From contig PDIP01000027.1 in NCBI GenBank assembly GCA_002811645.1, positions 58,717 through 122,716 of the forward strand: a stretch of 64,000 nt of DNA. The letters run 5' to 3'. The stretch comes from Corallochytrium limacisporum (lineage: Eukaryota > Opisthokonta). The notes below the pieces were generated by a model. The model saw nothing but the letters and a program-made list of their open reading frames with translations, was not told the origin of the DNA and did not search any database. Made by a program: the position numbers and the translations under genes. This document shows positions 28,780 to 39,082 of the stretch, one piece after another (position 1 is the stretch's first letter; every line of letters begins with the position of its first letter).

Positions 28780-31290
28780 CTAGACATCATCTGTTTCTGT
28801 GTCCACTTCTACATCATGGACATGATCACTGTCCCGGAGGGTGGATACCATCTCTGCCTGCAAAGCATTCTGTGCTCGTGGACTGTCATATTTACCAGAA
28901 GTTAGAGGATTCATGACGATGTCAGAAGTGATGTATGCCAAGTCTGGCATGGATTCCAGGACCTCAAGGGCCCGCCTACTGAGCACTCCCGTCTTCGTTT
29001 TGGAAGTATTGAGCAAGTTCATGACTTTGTCAGAAGTCGCTGGCATAGTGGACTTGTTCTCTTTGTCAATGCCGTAAAGCAGATCATCAAATCCACCTGG
29101 TTTTGCATGCGAACTGGGGTGCTGTGATTCGCCGCCGCCTCGATCAAAGAAAGACAGGTCCAAATCAGCACCAGACATGGCATAGTTCCCAGATGCCACA
29201 CTAGGGACGGCCTGCTTGGCAGTTGCCAAATTTGGCACTGGCGCACCCTCTGTGCCATTGTTCGGTGTTTCCTGTAATATGGGGCTCTGCGGTTCGTCCA
29301 TGGAGAACGCAGTCGGTTGCAAACCGCCCATAGCAAAGTGATGGGCAGCAATCCCTGCCTCATCGTCCATAAACGCAAGACCCTTGATGGCCAAATGGTT
29401 GATGTTGGCACCCATGATCTTTGCAATTTCGATCTGGTTCTTGGACCCACTCCAGTTAAACTCCTCAGACAATCGGTTCTGAGCGTTTTCCACGGAAATA
29501 AGGATCTTCATCTTGTCAGACAGCGCAGATGCTGTTAAATTTTCAACCTCCTCTGATGGGAAGGTCTCCTCAGTCCGGGTTTGGAAAACTTCGCTAAGTG
29601 TCCTCGGCTTTACATTGCTACTGCGAGCTGCCTGCATCGTACCTGAGACCGCCTGAACGGGCACCGCTGGTGGCGGTGACTCAAACTTCGCATCACCAAA
29701 GTCGCCGAAGTCATCGTCTCCACCGGCAGCCCAGCCACCATCACCCCATTCGTCATCTTCACCTTCCGCTTGGCCACCATCTACCCACTCCTCGTCACCG
29801 CCCCAGCCATCATCATTGCCCCATTCGTCATCCACCTGTTTGCTCTCAGCGTTAACGTCCAATTCCGCGGCACCAGTCAGGCCTTCTTTAGAGGCCTCCG
29901 CCGGGATCTCACCCTTCGTATCAATTTCAAGAGCGGTCTCTATTGCAAAGTCGTCCGCTTCATTGACCGGACCGGGCCCGGCGGGTTTAACTTCCGTCTT
30001 CATTTCACCTGCAGCAGTCGCACATTCCTGGGGTGAGTTCTCGTGAACAGATCCCCCATCTACAACTTCATTCAGCTGAACCGGTGCCAGTGCAGACTGC
30101 GGTTGATCGAACACGTCCATCCTATCAACTCGGGCAGGTTGGTCACCGACGGCGAGTTCTAGAGAGCCTGAACCTATATTTCCGTGCGCGTCGTTGGTGC
30201 CGTTTGCTTTAGCGGGCGTATCGACACTATTTTCGGTCTGCTCTACGCATGTTTTGGTTGTGTAGATATCCGCTATCTCGGAAGCATGCTCTGTCTCGAT
30301 GGCGACGACCGGTGTGTTGGGGCTGTTGGGAGTTTCCGGAGAGTGCTCAGATGCCGCCTGTAACTCAACTTTCATCGGGTCTTCTGGTCCAGAATCTTCT
30401 ATCGCACTCTGAGACGCATCCGACATGATTTCTTTCTCCTTTAGATCATCTTCTATCTTAGACCCTATGTGGTCAAGGCTGGCAACAACCGCATTGTCCT
30501 CGTCACGTTCTTCGTCGGCAGGTTTCGATTCCGTTGCTACCTGCGTTCCGTCCAGTTTGATTTCCTCATTTCCATCGATATTAGCCTTATGACTATGAAC
30601 GAAGTCGAAGGTTTTGTTGCTAGCAATGTTGTCTTCGTCAGCACCTTTAGTGTTAGCCATTGTGAAAGTCATACTGCTTGTTGTTGGTTCCAAATCAACA
30701 ACAATCTCTTCCTCTTCTTCATCTTGCGAGTCCATGGATGCAAGCTTTTCGTTGTCACCAATCGGGCCCCATTCAGTTGGATCATCAGCAGTAGCCGGTA
30801 CTGTTGTTTTCTTGTATGGAATTCCAGGGGCAGTCTCCGACATGGGCGATGATATCGTCGCGTCATCTTCCTTGACTGTTTCAAATCCCGATTCATTTGG
30901 AGCAGATGTCCTAGTGGCCTCTGTACCTTTTGAAACTTTTGTTAAGTCTGGCTTTGCCATGGAGTTCTTGTCCTCTGCTACAGGGACAACAAACGACCCA
31001 AATTCATCCACACCGGGCACAGACGTCTGCTGTGTAGTTGGTTCCGGAGCAGGCGTAGGAGCACAGTGATCCGTGCTCGGCTCGCTGTTTTTAGGTGGCG
31101 GCGTATCAAAACTTCCAAAGTCATCATCTCCACCACCAGTTGTCCATTCTTCCGCCCAATCGTCGCCAATGCCTGCTTTTGTCTGTGCTGGTCCTGTAAA
31201 ATCATCCCAAGCGTCCTCCTGCCCATCGTCTGTATTCGCTGGCCCTGCGAAATCGTCCCAGTCGTTGTCGTCAGGAGTGGCGTCTGTCAT
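28780..31290 (-). CDS. AFTPH: Aftiphilin-like clathrin/AP adaptor accessory protein
   Basis: Acidic 836-residue protein. Residues 1-60 carry WDDF-type and DFGSF motifs (WDDFAG, WDDFTG, DDFGSFD), which in aftiphilin bind adaptor appendage domains. A long acidic disordered region follows, then a second acidic DEWGD/DFGDF cluster near 490-550. The conserved aftiphilin clathrin-binding domain lies at about residues 570-810. It holds SVENAQNRLSEEFNWSGSKNQ (human counterpart has LRFQWGGSHSNK), DLDLSFFDRG (LNLDFFG), FDDLLYGID (DPELYEL) and SRRALEVLESMPDLAYITSDIVM (EEAIKVIAGLPDLTFMHAKVLM). In animals this protein works with clathrin and AP-1 at the trans-Golgi network and in secretory-granule biogenesis. 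The start is the first ATG. Confidence 0.85.
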   Translation of the reverse strand: MTDATPDDNDWDDFAGPANTDDGQEDAWDDFTGPAQTKAGIGDDWAEEWTTGGGDDDFGSFDTPPPKNSEPSTDHCAPTPAPEPTTQQTSVPGVDEFGSFVVPVAEDKNSMAKPDLTKVSKGTEATRTSAPNESGFETVKEDDATISSPMSETAPGIPYKKTTVPATADDPTEWGPIGDNEKLASMDSQDEEEEEIVVDLEPTTSSMTFTMANTKGADEDNIASNKTFDFVHSHKANIDGNEEIKLDGTQVATESKPADEERDEDNAVVASLDHIGSKIEDDLKEKEIMSDASQSAIEDSGPEDPMKVELQAASEHSPETPNSPNTPVVAIETEHASEIADIYTTKTCVEQTENSVDTPAKANGTNDAHGNIGSGSLELAVGDQPARVDRMDVFDQPQSALAPVQLNEVVDGGSVHENSPQECATAAGEMKTEVKPAGPGPVNEADDFAIETALEIDTKGEIPAEASKEGLTGAAELDVNAESKQVDDEWGNDDGWGGDEEWVDGGQAEGEDDEWGDGGWAAGGDDDFGDFGDAKFESPPPAVPVQAVSGTMQAARSSNVKPRTLSEVFQTRTEETFPSEEVENLTASALSDKMKILISVENAQNRLSEEFNWSGSKNQIEIAKIMGANINHLAIKGLAFMDDEAGIAAHHFAMGGLQPTAFSMDEPQSPILQETPNNGTEGAPVPNLATAKQAVPSVASGNYAMSGADLDLSFFDRGGGESQHPSSHAKPGGFDDLLYGIDKENKSTMPATSDKVMNLLNTSKTKTGVLSRRALEVLESMPDLAYITSDIVMNPLTSGKYDSPRAQNALQAEMVSTLRDSDHVHDVEVDTETDDV

Positions 31291-32438
31291 TGTTGATTGA
31301 ATATCAACGAGTTTTTGTCTTCATAGTTCACATGTTTTATTCCTAGTGACTGCACTCTCACTGTCTCCACCTCTGTCTCATGTGTTGAACACGTTTTTTC
31401 AATCATGGAAGTTCATTCTTCGTCTTCAACCAATATCTGAGAAGATCATTAGAATCTAAAGATATGAGTGTACCAAGTAGTAGACAACTTGACATAGGTG
31501 CCAGAGTCTTTGAAAATAGAAATAGAGAATGAAAAGACGCTCTGTCGAAAATTGTGAATCGCTTCACCAGACCCTCGCGTTCGGACCCGCTCGGGTCCGC
31601 TATTCCCTTCCTGAATAGCGCGAAGGCCAGCAAATGATCAGTCCGCCTAGCCGTACAGAAGAAAAATTGGAAAACTGAGACTGATCCGGAAGCTATCGTC
31701 TGATGCTCCAGTAGTGAATGTACCAAAAGTCCCTCGCTGATACCCCTTAATAGCGGGGACGACCCGGAGAGGGCCCCCGTCGGGACCGACAGCGAACGTT
31801 TCCGACACTCTTCAGCCCCCTCCCCATAATCCCCTCACCCTGGGTTCCGGTACCTTCCCCATTGGAGCCCGGCCGGGACGAGAAAAAGTGGGGCCAGCAG
31901 GGGTCCCCTCCATCCTTTCCCGCCACTCGCGTAAGTTTGAGCAGGGGAGCGGCAATGGGAGGTGAGGCTGTCTTTTCTGAGGGTAGCCTCCCTGCTGGTC
32001 GGTCGGCCAAGTGGGCACTGTGGTTTCTGGCAAGAAAGGGCTGCGGAAGGGGTTTGGTGCGGGCCTGGCCTCGGCACCACGCTCGCACTCGTCAAGCTCG
32101 CCGACCGGGGAGTGAGTGTTGTTTGGCGTGAAGGATTTTGCGCTTTGCTCAGTGCCTAAGGTTGGCAGAGTTGGGAGGTACAGTTAGTTGGACATGGAGA
32201 GATCCCAAGGTCGGAGTTGTTTGTAGACATCATATCTCGTCTGACAGCTTAGGAGGCTACAAAAAGGCATGGTGTTATCGTGGATCTAGAAATAAGCGGT
32301 CATAAGCACACACCGTTCTGGCGCAGAGGTCGCATGACATATTGCGGAAATAGATCGGCGTCGAGAAAGACTGCCGATACTCTATCTAACTTGTTGCCTT
32401 GATATTAGCATTCAAGACATGAAGTAAGCAACTCGACA
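31291..32438. other. Divergent intergenic region aftiphilin / ubiquitin protease
   Basis: About 1.15 kb shared by two divergent genes. It includes two adjacent hairpins at 31582-31620 and a GC-rich section at 31740-31950. A 107-codon minus frame (31726-31403) crosses the hairpins but has no motif. No gene is called. Confidence 0.5.
31582..31620. other. Two adjacent short inverted repeats (hairpins)
   Basis: The first stem pairs CGGACCC (31582-31588) with GGGTCCG (31593-31599) around a 4-base loop. The second pairs CGCTATTC (31598-31605) with GAATAGCG (31613-31620) around a 7-base loop. The two stems share two bases, so they are nearly stacked or mutually exclusive. Function unknown; there is no U-run or gene end beside them. 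Confidence 0.6.
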
Positions 32439-35400
32439 ATGAAAGGAGACGAAGTCTTCACGGAGGGGGCATCCTTCACGGAGGACGAACGCCGTGACGC
32501 CTCAGAGCCGGTAGCAATTCCGATGTCTGGCAGCGATGAACAGCCTACTTCCATGTCATCATCGCAGGGTAAAGACAGACCAAGCATGGACACCTTTTCG
32601 GCATTAGTTTCGCCAGGTTCATACACAAACAAGGAGCCTCTGAGTCCAATTATGTCACGGAGGTACGAAAAGCTTGAGGACTCGCGGGAGGAAGGTGAAC
32701 CATCTCTGTCTAAGGATGCTCAGATGCGGGCGTCTTCTTCGTACACCAACATGGGAGAAATGGCTGGTATCACTGGTCTGTCTAATTTGGGCAATACCTG
32801 CTTCATGAACAGTGTATTGCAGGCCGTGAGCAATACAAAGGAACTGCGTGAGTATTTCATGAACAGATATTTCAAACGTGAGGTTAATTTCACAAACCCC
32901 TTGGGCACCAAAGGCCAGGTAGCTTGGGCTTTGTTTCATGTGCTCACGCGCCTGTGGGATGGTCAGCAACGTAGTGTAGCACCACGTCAATTCAAGGAAG
33001 TTTTGGGCGAGTTTGCTCCTCAGTTTCGCGGCTATTCGCAGCATGATGCACAGGAGTTCATGGCATTCTTGATGGACGCTGTACATGAAGATCTGAATCG
33101 TATAAAGGACAAGAAGTACATAGAGCTTGATGAGGTGGGCAAATCGGATGAACAGAAAGCGCAGGAAAAGTGGGATTACCACAAAATGAGGAACAACTCA
33201 ATCGTTGTAGATCTTTTTCAGGGTCTGATGAAGTCCAAACTCACATGTCCAAAATGCAGTCATGTATCCACCACGTTTGATCCGTATATGTATGTCAGCG
33301 TGCCCATCCCTCATCCCAAACACATCAAGAAGACAGTGTGGTTTGTCGATAAGCAACGGAATGTGAAGCAGGTGACAGTGGATGTCAAGAACGATCCCTC
33401 AGGAGTAACATACGCAGATCTGAAGACAGCAGTGGCAGAGAGTCAAGGCATTCCTGCTCATCGGTGCCTCGTGCTCTCCAGTCGTACGTATAGCACGAAG
33501 ATCTGCGATGAGTCTGATCGCATGGAAGAGGGTGGTTTCGCGAATGAAATGGTGTTCGAGGTAGCTGGATTCGGATTCAACAGTGATACTTTCATGCATA
33601 GTGAAGACAAGGTGATCTACTGTATTTTCTTTGAGACAGCAAGTTCTTCGGCAAGCTACAGTGCGGAAAGACTGCATCCGCCGTTGCTCTTCTACTATAG
33701 CCAGGAGGGCTTTGTGGCTGATCTGTACCAGGAGATTGCTAAGTTGATTGAGCCCCTGGCCATCAAACCTTTCTCGGAGGACATTCTTAATGCCATGCAC
33801 GCGCGGTGGGATAGAAAGAAGGAGCAGGCGCTTCTGAAAAAGCGGGCGTCACAAATGGAGCTTGAAGTTAGTGAGCTGGAACACTCACCTCCACCATATG
33901 CGGCCAAAGCAGGCGATGATGGCGCTGCGACACGCCCACGCATCGACTCCACTGCCACCAAGGAAACAGTATCATTCATGGATACCAAAGAGAAAGACAG
34001 CAGCCCTGAATTGGTGGTTCAGCAGGACAATGTGGGAGAAGGAGAGAAGGACGCCGAAGACAGCATAGTGGACCTTACCGGAGACCAAAAACAAGCCCCG
34101 AACTCCACTAGCTCCTCTCCAATCGCACTCTATGGTAGTGATGATGATATGCGCAATGCGAGCAGCAGTCCGTCCCATCGCCTGTCCTCCGAGGGCAAGA
34201 CAGAACAGTCAGCTATGGACACGGGCGAAGACAACAGTCTTTCTTCCCTGCCCGAGCCTCTATTCCTGCTGCGTCCAAAGCAGCACGGTAGTAGGGACAT
34301 GTGTGAACCAGATGAGAGCCTGGCAACCTGGAAGCCCGATCGCTACGACATGACGTACTCATCGTCCTATTCATTCGGATCCTCATACGGTCGCTATGGC
34401 TCATCGCAGGAAGAAGAGACCAAGAAAATTACCAATCCGAATCAGCTGCGCAGGGACGTTTGGGTTACGTTCAAGACCTCCATCTATGACGAGTACATAG
34501 ATGCGGCGAAGTTTAACCACTCTATGGCTCGAGATGCACCGATGCCCGTCCGCTCTACGGAGACCTCCGAATCGAATACCCTACAGCAGTGTCTCGAACT
34601 GTTTTGCGAAGAGGAGACGCTAGGTGCAAACGACGCTTGGTATTGTCCAAAATGCAAAGAGCTGCAGGAGGGTGCGACCAAGAAGCTTGGCCTGTGGACT
34701 CTGCCAGAGATCCTAGTAATCCACCTGAAGCGATTCAGCTACCAAAGTCGAGCTGGCGGCTTGCATACATGGCGGAAGAAGATTGACAATCTCGTCACCT
34801 ATCCATTTGAAGGGCTAAATATGAGCGAGTTTGCAGCACCAACGGACGAGCTGACCAAGAACCCATCACTGGCACAATACGACTGCTACGCCGTCGTCAA
34901 CCATTTTGGCAGCCTCAGTGGTGGTCATTACACGGCACACGCCAAAAATTCGGAGAGCGGCGAATGGTACGAATTCAACGACAGTCATGTGTCCAAGGTG
35001 AACCGAGGGGAAATTATGGACAGATCGAACTACATTCTCTTCTACGCCCGCAAGGACTCTGAAGGTCGCCGCAAGGCCAAGATCGAGGAGAACCTGCTGC
35101 CACCGAATCCGGAACTGGAGCGCATGACAGGGCCACCCGAGGAGAAGAACAGTGACGGACTGACACTGTCCCGCAGAATCAGTGACCGCGATGAAAGGTT
35201 AAGTTACGGCACAAGCGGCCTTCGAGACTCTGGCAGTGATCTGCGCCTGGCGTCGCCGGGCTCCAATGGAGATCCGCCGTCAGGTCCGGTCAGTCCGCTC
35301 GTGGCCTCGCCTCCCTATACAAGCGACCACAGTGATGATGAAATCGAGGATGTCAACAAATCTCAGAATTCGCTGGTGGCCTTGGAGCCCAATGCATTGT

Positions 35401-35693
35401 CTGCACGGGTACAGCAGCTGGCGGATAGCTGCGCTGAGAACGAAAAAGGCGGCAGTGATGGGGACGAAGACAGCGTAGAGATCGTCGGTGAAGTCAAGCG
35501 GCCTGCCGGCGAGTCCCCAGGTGGATCAGAAGCACCTGGCGGCTTTCCCAAAATCCCGCCGCCGCCACCGCCGGCTGATAGTCGCATTGCCGTGAAAGGA
35601 GAAGCAGCCATGGCTGCCGACGATGACGAAGTAGATTCTATGGCAGACGATCCCGGGACAGCTCGTACAAGTGGTAGTGGCATGGAAACATAG
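32439..35693 (+). CDS. Ubiquitin-specific protease (USP4/11/15, yeast Ubp12 type)
   Basis: Cysteine deubiquitinase of 1084 residues. The catalytic domain starts at residue 111 with GITGLSNLGNTCFMNSVLQAV, nucleophile C121, and includes QFRGYSQHDAQEFMAFLMDAVHEDLNRI. It has a zinc ribbon (LTCPKCSHVSTTFDPY and WYCPKCKELQ) and the histidine box GSLSGGHYTAHAKN with H830, then DSHVSKV. The catalytic domain is split by a long insertion (about residues 330-680) with a ubiquitin-like-fold candidate near 330-390 and an acidic disordered part. This split layout is that of USP4/15 and Ubp12, but the N-terminal DUSP domain is missing; residues 1-110 are Ser/acid-rich. Which substrate is cleaved cannot be told. 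It converges with the LisH/WD40 gene 97 bases away. Confidence 0.9.
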   Translation: MKGDEVFTEGASFTEDERRDASEPVAIPMSGSDEQPTSMSSSQGKDRPSMDTFSALVSPGSYTNKEPLSPIMSRRYEKLEDSREEGEPSLSKDAQMRASSSYTNMGEMAGITGLSNLGNTCFMNSVLQAVSNTKELREYFMNRYFKREVNFTNPLGTKGQVAWALFHVLTRLWDGQQRSVAPRQFKEVLGEFAPQFRGYSQHDAQEFMAFLMDAVHEDLNRIKDKKYIELDEVGKSDEQKAQEKWDYHKMRNNSIVVDLFQGLMKSKLTCPKCSHVSTTFDPYMYVSVPIPHPKHIKKTVWFVDKQRNVKQVTVDVKNDPSGVTYADLKTAVAESQGIPAHRCLVLSSRTYSTKICDESDRMEEGGFANEMVFEVAGFGFNSDTFMHSEDKVIYCIFFETASSSASYSAERLHPPLLFYYSQEGFVADLYQEIAKLIEPLAIKPFSEDILNAMHARWDRKKEQALLKKRASQMELEVSELEHSPPPYAAKAGDDGAATRPRIDSTATKETVSFMDTKEKDSSPELVVQQDNVGEGEKDAEDSIVDLTGDQKQAPNSTSSSPIALYGSDDDMRNASSSPSHRLSSEGKTEQSAMDTGEDNSLSSLPEPLFLLRPKQHGSRDMCEPDESLATWKPDRYDMTYSSSYSFGSSYGRYGSSQEEETKKITNPNQLRRDVWVTFKTSIYDEYIDAAKFNHSMARDAPMPVRSTETSESNTLQQCLELFCEEETLGANDAWYCPKCKELQEGATKKLGLWTLPEILVIHLKRFSYQSRAGGLHTWRKKIDNLVTYPFEGLNMSEFAAPTDELTKNPSLAQYDCYAVVNHFGSLSGGHYTAHAKNSESGEWYEFNDSHVSKVNRGEIMDRSNYILFYARKDSEGRRKAKIEENLLPPNPELERMTGPPEEKNSDGLTLSRRISDRDERLSYGTSGLRDSGSDLRLASPGSNGDPPSGPVSPLVASPPYTSDHSDDEIEDVNKSQNSLVALEPNALSARVQQLADSCAENEKGGSDGDEDSVEIVGEVKRPAGESPGGSEAPGGFPKIPPPPPPADSRIAVKGEAAMAADDDEVDSMADDPGTARTSGSGMET

Positions 35694-35790
35694 GCAGAAA
35701 TACGAATAGTAAAGCATACATGTAGAACTACATTCTCTACGTTATATTCTCATGGACTGTTTCTTTGTCTCGGGATTGAGTCTTGCAAGA

Positions 35791-37140
35791 TTAGTTCCAC
35801 AAGCGCACCGCATGATCATGTCCACCACTGATGAGGATATCCAGATCGTCATCGTATGCCAGCGACCGAACACTAGCAGTGTGACCAGTTAATTTCCGTA
35901 TCAATCTGCAGCTATCCGTCTCGAAGACGACAACAGGTCCATCCGTAGTGGTGCCGTAGATGTACGCACCCGTCGGCGACAGACACACGCGTGGGTTGCT
36001 GAAGACATCACTGATGTTTGGTGGACCGTAATAACTTCGCAGCAAATGCCCACTGAGGAAGTCGTAAAGGATAAACCGGTTCTTGTCCGTGGCAATTAGG
36101 AGCAGGGGACGATCTCGTACGGCTCTCACGAAGGTTGCATCCATGGCAGTGAAGCTAACATGGTCGTCGCCAATTTCGTTCATGTTGAGCAAGCGAACAT
36201 CTGCCCGTTGTGAGGCGATCTCTGAAAGCGGGCCCTTGGTTTGTGATCGAAGAGCCTCAGGGTCTACGATGTGTAGACAATGATCCGACCGGGTGAGCAC
36301 GACGAGTTTATTGGCGTGCTTGCGCTGCGCCTCTTCGGGGCAGTGCTCCATGTGTTTCGGCGAGAAGACAACACCCTCGACTGCACTTTGGTAGTTGACC
36401 TTCGCAATCAATGCGTACTCACTCCCATCCTCAGTTAATCCAAATATTTGTACGGCCTGATCATAGCTTGCTACTGCAAACATGCTTGCATCGTCGTTCC
36501 AAGCCACGCGCACCGCGAACTTCCGGCCGCCAATGACAGTCTGGATAGTTTTGAAAGTGTAATCGCTAGGGTTCGCGTCATCCACGCTCACTATGGTCAC
36601 TGTCCCGTCCATGCAGGCCACAAGCAGACGCTTCGTGGATTGGTGTAGTCGTAGATCGAGTACTGGTGTCTTTGTAGCGAGAACAACGCGACTGTTGTGT
36701 ACGTCCAATCCGCGGGTGAGCGAAGTGGCGTCCGGATCTAGTACAGAATAGGGGGTGAACCGCACCTGCCGATCAGCACCCCCACTGAAGACACCTCTCC
36801 CAAACAAGCAGGTTACGGCAATGACATTCGCCGAGTGCACTTTTTGCATGGCACTTAAATGATCAGCGACGTGAGTGTGGTCTGCTGGTGGCAAGATTAC
36901 ACCCACGGTTCCCGCAGCGAGGACACGCTCCTCTTCCCGCCTTAGGCGCTTGTCCAAAGCGGCATCATGGTCCTCAAGACCTTCTGCCTTAGCATGGGCA
37001 TCGAGTATTGACAGTAAATGGCTTCGCTTTGCCGGCCGCTCCCATGGGCCGGACTCTTCCTCAAATGCGGAGAGTGTTAAAGAAAGTCCCGCCTCGTCGA
37101 GGTACTGCGCGACCAAATTACGCACATCCTTAGGATCCAT
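35791..37140 (-). CDS. LisH and WD40-repeat protein, unassigned
   Basis: The 449-residue protein starts with a LisH dimerisation motif (residues 4-30, DVRNLVAQYLDEAGLSLTLSAFEEES). A linker of about 60 residues follows. The rest is a WD40 propeller: VHSANVIAVTCLFGRGVFSGGADRQVRF near 100, KIEKV-like blades in the middle, and a classical last blade LTGHTASVRSLAYDDDLDILISGGHDHAVRLWN at the very end. The middle blades are weak. Proteins of this layout act as scaffolds; I could not match it to a named orthologue. The start is the first ATG. Confidence 0.85.
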   Translation of the reverse strand: MDPKDVRNLVAQYLDEAGLSLTLSAFEEESGPWERPAKRSHLLSILDAHAKAEGLEDHDAALDKRLRREEERVLAAGTVGVILPPADHTHVADHLSAMQKVHSANVIAVTCLFGRGVFSGGADRQVRFTPYSVLDPDATSLTRGLDVHNSRVVLATKTPVLDLRLHQSTKRLLVACMDGTVTIVSVDDANPSDYTFKTIQTVIGGRKFAVRVAWNDDASMFAVASYDQAVQIFGLTEDGSEYALIAKVNYQSAVEGVVFSPKHMEHCPEEAQRKHANKLVVLTRSDHCLHIVDPEALRSQTKGPLSEIASQRADVRLLNMNEIGDDHVSFTAMDATFVRAVRDRPLLLIATDKNRFILYDFLSGHLLRSYYGPPNISDVFSNPRVCLSPTGAYIYGTTTDGPVVVFETDSCRLIRKLTGHTASVRSLAYDDDLDILISGGHDHAVRLWN

Positions 37141-37454
37141 GGCAGGGACTTGCTCACGATTTTCCCTCCGCTCGTATTAGCTTTCATTAAGAATACCAAA
37201 GTCATGGTGTCAAATTGGATACAGTTTGCCACGTCTCTTCTAGTAGCCCCAAACAACAAGGTCTGGCCCAAGGTGGGGTTTCGGTCCCGCTCGGTACATA
37301 CGAGTACGAAACGACATCAGCCCAGCCCGATTGCTTTGGGAACAGTGAGCTGTCTCGCTGGCAGTTGGATGTACTTCACAATAGTTTGGTTCCTTACAGA
37401 AATGTAAAATCTTTGTCTTGAATATTGTCATAAAATGTATCTACTATTTGGTAA
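37141..37454. other. Intergenic region LisH-WD40 / MAT1
   Basis: About 310 bases between two minus-strand genes, holding the promoter of the LisH/WD40 gene and the MAT1 3' UTR. Nothing recognised. Confidence 0.55.
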
Positions 37455-38426
37455 TCATGCTCCCTCGAAACCCGTGAAAAAGCCATCTCGGCACTCTTGG
37501 AGCGCCCGCTGCACGAAGCCAACAGCTGCAGCACCTCCCGCAAGCTGCAGTCGATGACGTTCCGCACTTCCGCTGCGGTACGGTCCAATGTGAAGCGACT
37601 CTGCAGCTTGCAGAACGTGGGATAGATGTTCGTCTGCAAGGACGATGTGGTCGAAGTAGTCCTGTTCTGTGTATGGCAGGGCAATGCGACGTTTCGACTC
37701 TGGTTGGACCAGGTGATATTTCTTCTTGATCTCAGCCTTCTTATCCTCTCCGTCAGTGGTTGCCACCTGCTTGCCTGCAGTTGCTGCAATTTCTTCCATT
37801 TTCAGGCGCTGCATGCGTTCGACTTCAATAGCATCTTCCCCTCGGGACAGCGCGTCCAAGACGTGCTGCTCAAGTTCCTGCTTGGCCTGCCGTTCCTGCA
37901 GCAGGCGTTGCACAGCTTCTTGCCGGTGGCGTTCGCGTTCTTCTTCTTCTTCATCTATCTCCTTCTTCATGGACTTTTCCATTTCCTGGCGGCGCAGAGC
38001 AGCCTGTGTGATAGCCGGCTTGTTCTCTTCCCGATACTTTGCCACCCGCGCCTTTGTCTCATCAACATCAACATTGTTAGTGAGATTGAAAACGATGTCT
38101 TCGATCTCTTCCAGGTAGTCATTGTACAATCTGAGATCTTTAAAGTCCTCTTCAGTTTTGTTGTACGTACGTAGGATAGCTTTTCGCACCCGCATTTCCT
38201 TTTCGACTTCCAGGTCATCAAACTGAGGGTCTGTGATCTCATTCTCACGCAAGATCTGCCCACATTCCGGACACGTTGGATTGTGTCTCCGGAAGATGCG
38301 TTCTTTACAAGACTGACAAAATCGGTGGCCACACCGAGTAAGAAGAAGCTTAAAATTTGGGTTCAGATAGCTCTTCCGACTCTTGCATACAGGACAAACG
38401 TCCTGTTCTTCGAACTCCGCCTCCAT
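37455..38426 (-). CDS. MNAT1: CDK-activating kinase assembly factor MAT1 (TFIIH subunit)
   Basis: Assembly factor of the CDK7-cyclin H kinase, linking it to core TFIIH for transcription and nucleotide-excision repair. The 323-residue protein (human 309) opens with a RING finger: CPVCKSRK, LLLTRCGHRFCQSCKERIF and PTCPECGQIL, a C3HC4 set. It is followed by the MAT1 signature VEKEMRVRKAILRTYNKTEEDFKDLRLYNDYLEEIEDIVFNL, then a long coiled coil (about 120-225) rich in Glu, Arg and Gln. The C-terminal part is hydrophobic, as needed to bind CDK7-cyclin H. The start is the first ATG; EXO5 diverges 656 bases away. Confidence 0.96.
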   Translation of the reverse strand: MEAEFEEQDVCPVCKSRKSYLNPNFKLLLTRCGHRFCQSCKERIFRRHNPTCPECGQILRENEITDPQFDDLEVEKEMRVRKAILRTYNKTEEDFKDLRLYNDYLEEIEDIVFNLTNNVDVDETKARVAKYREENKPAITQAALRRQEMEKSMKKEIDEEEEERERHRQEAVQRLLQERQAKQELEQHVLDALSRGEDAIEVERMQRLKMEEIAATAGKQVATTDGEDKKAEIKKKYHLVQPESKRRIALPYTEQDYFDHIVLADEHLSHVLQAAESLHIGPYRSGSAERHRLQLAGGAAAVGFVQRALQECRDGFFTGFEGA

Positions 38427-39082
38427 GATCCTCTATCTACGCAAGTTAAGCTGTCGAGAACGTCCAAACTGGAAACACTTATCTAAATCTGTCTCACATG
38501 CTTGTAACACAACATTCTCCACGAATGAGATCAGAATACCTCAAATTATATTTACCACCAGCAACCCTTACTTATCCAAATCTATATGATTCCTCGTTCC
38601 ACACCTTACATACCTGCAAAGCCCAGCAGCTTCAGTACCACCCGCCCGGGTGTTTTCCACTTCTGTTTGCGTCCCCGTCTTCTGGCACTTTCGCGACCAT
38701 ACGCGAACAAAGGAAGATCAACGGTGAGCTCAGCGCAGCTTGGTATACAGCAAAACCCTCCCCGCCCCAATTCCTTCAGGGCGCCCCGTTTGCTTGCTCT
38801 GGTTCCCACCCCAAAGGTTCTATGCAGGTCAAAGGAAGCGCCACGGGTTTGAAATTGCCAGAGTCCCGGGCTTGGGCGCTCATCGCTGGCCGCATTTTGA
38901 GAGCTCCTTTCTCAAGGGTTTTGACGTAAAGGTATCTGGACAGGCTCCCTGCCATGTACTTTGTGAGGTCATGATCGGCTCAGTTACTGCGAATGGCCAG
39001 TTCGGGCTATGTCGGCGGGGTGAGTGGTTCTTGAAATTCGCATGCGTATGGATTTCATACACAGCAATAGCAGTGGTGCGCG
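38427..39082. other. Divergent promoter region MAT1 / EXO5
   Basis: About 650 bases shared by two divergent genes. A 143-codon plus frame (38498-38929) has no recognisable motif. No RNA gene was seen. Confidence 0.55.

Noticed and set aside
31403-31726. 107-codon minus frame in the aftiphilin/USP intergenic region
   Set aside because: No recognisable motif, it crosses two hairpins, and its codon use looks irregular.
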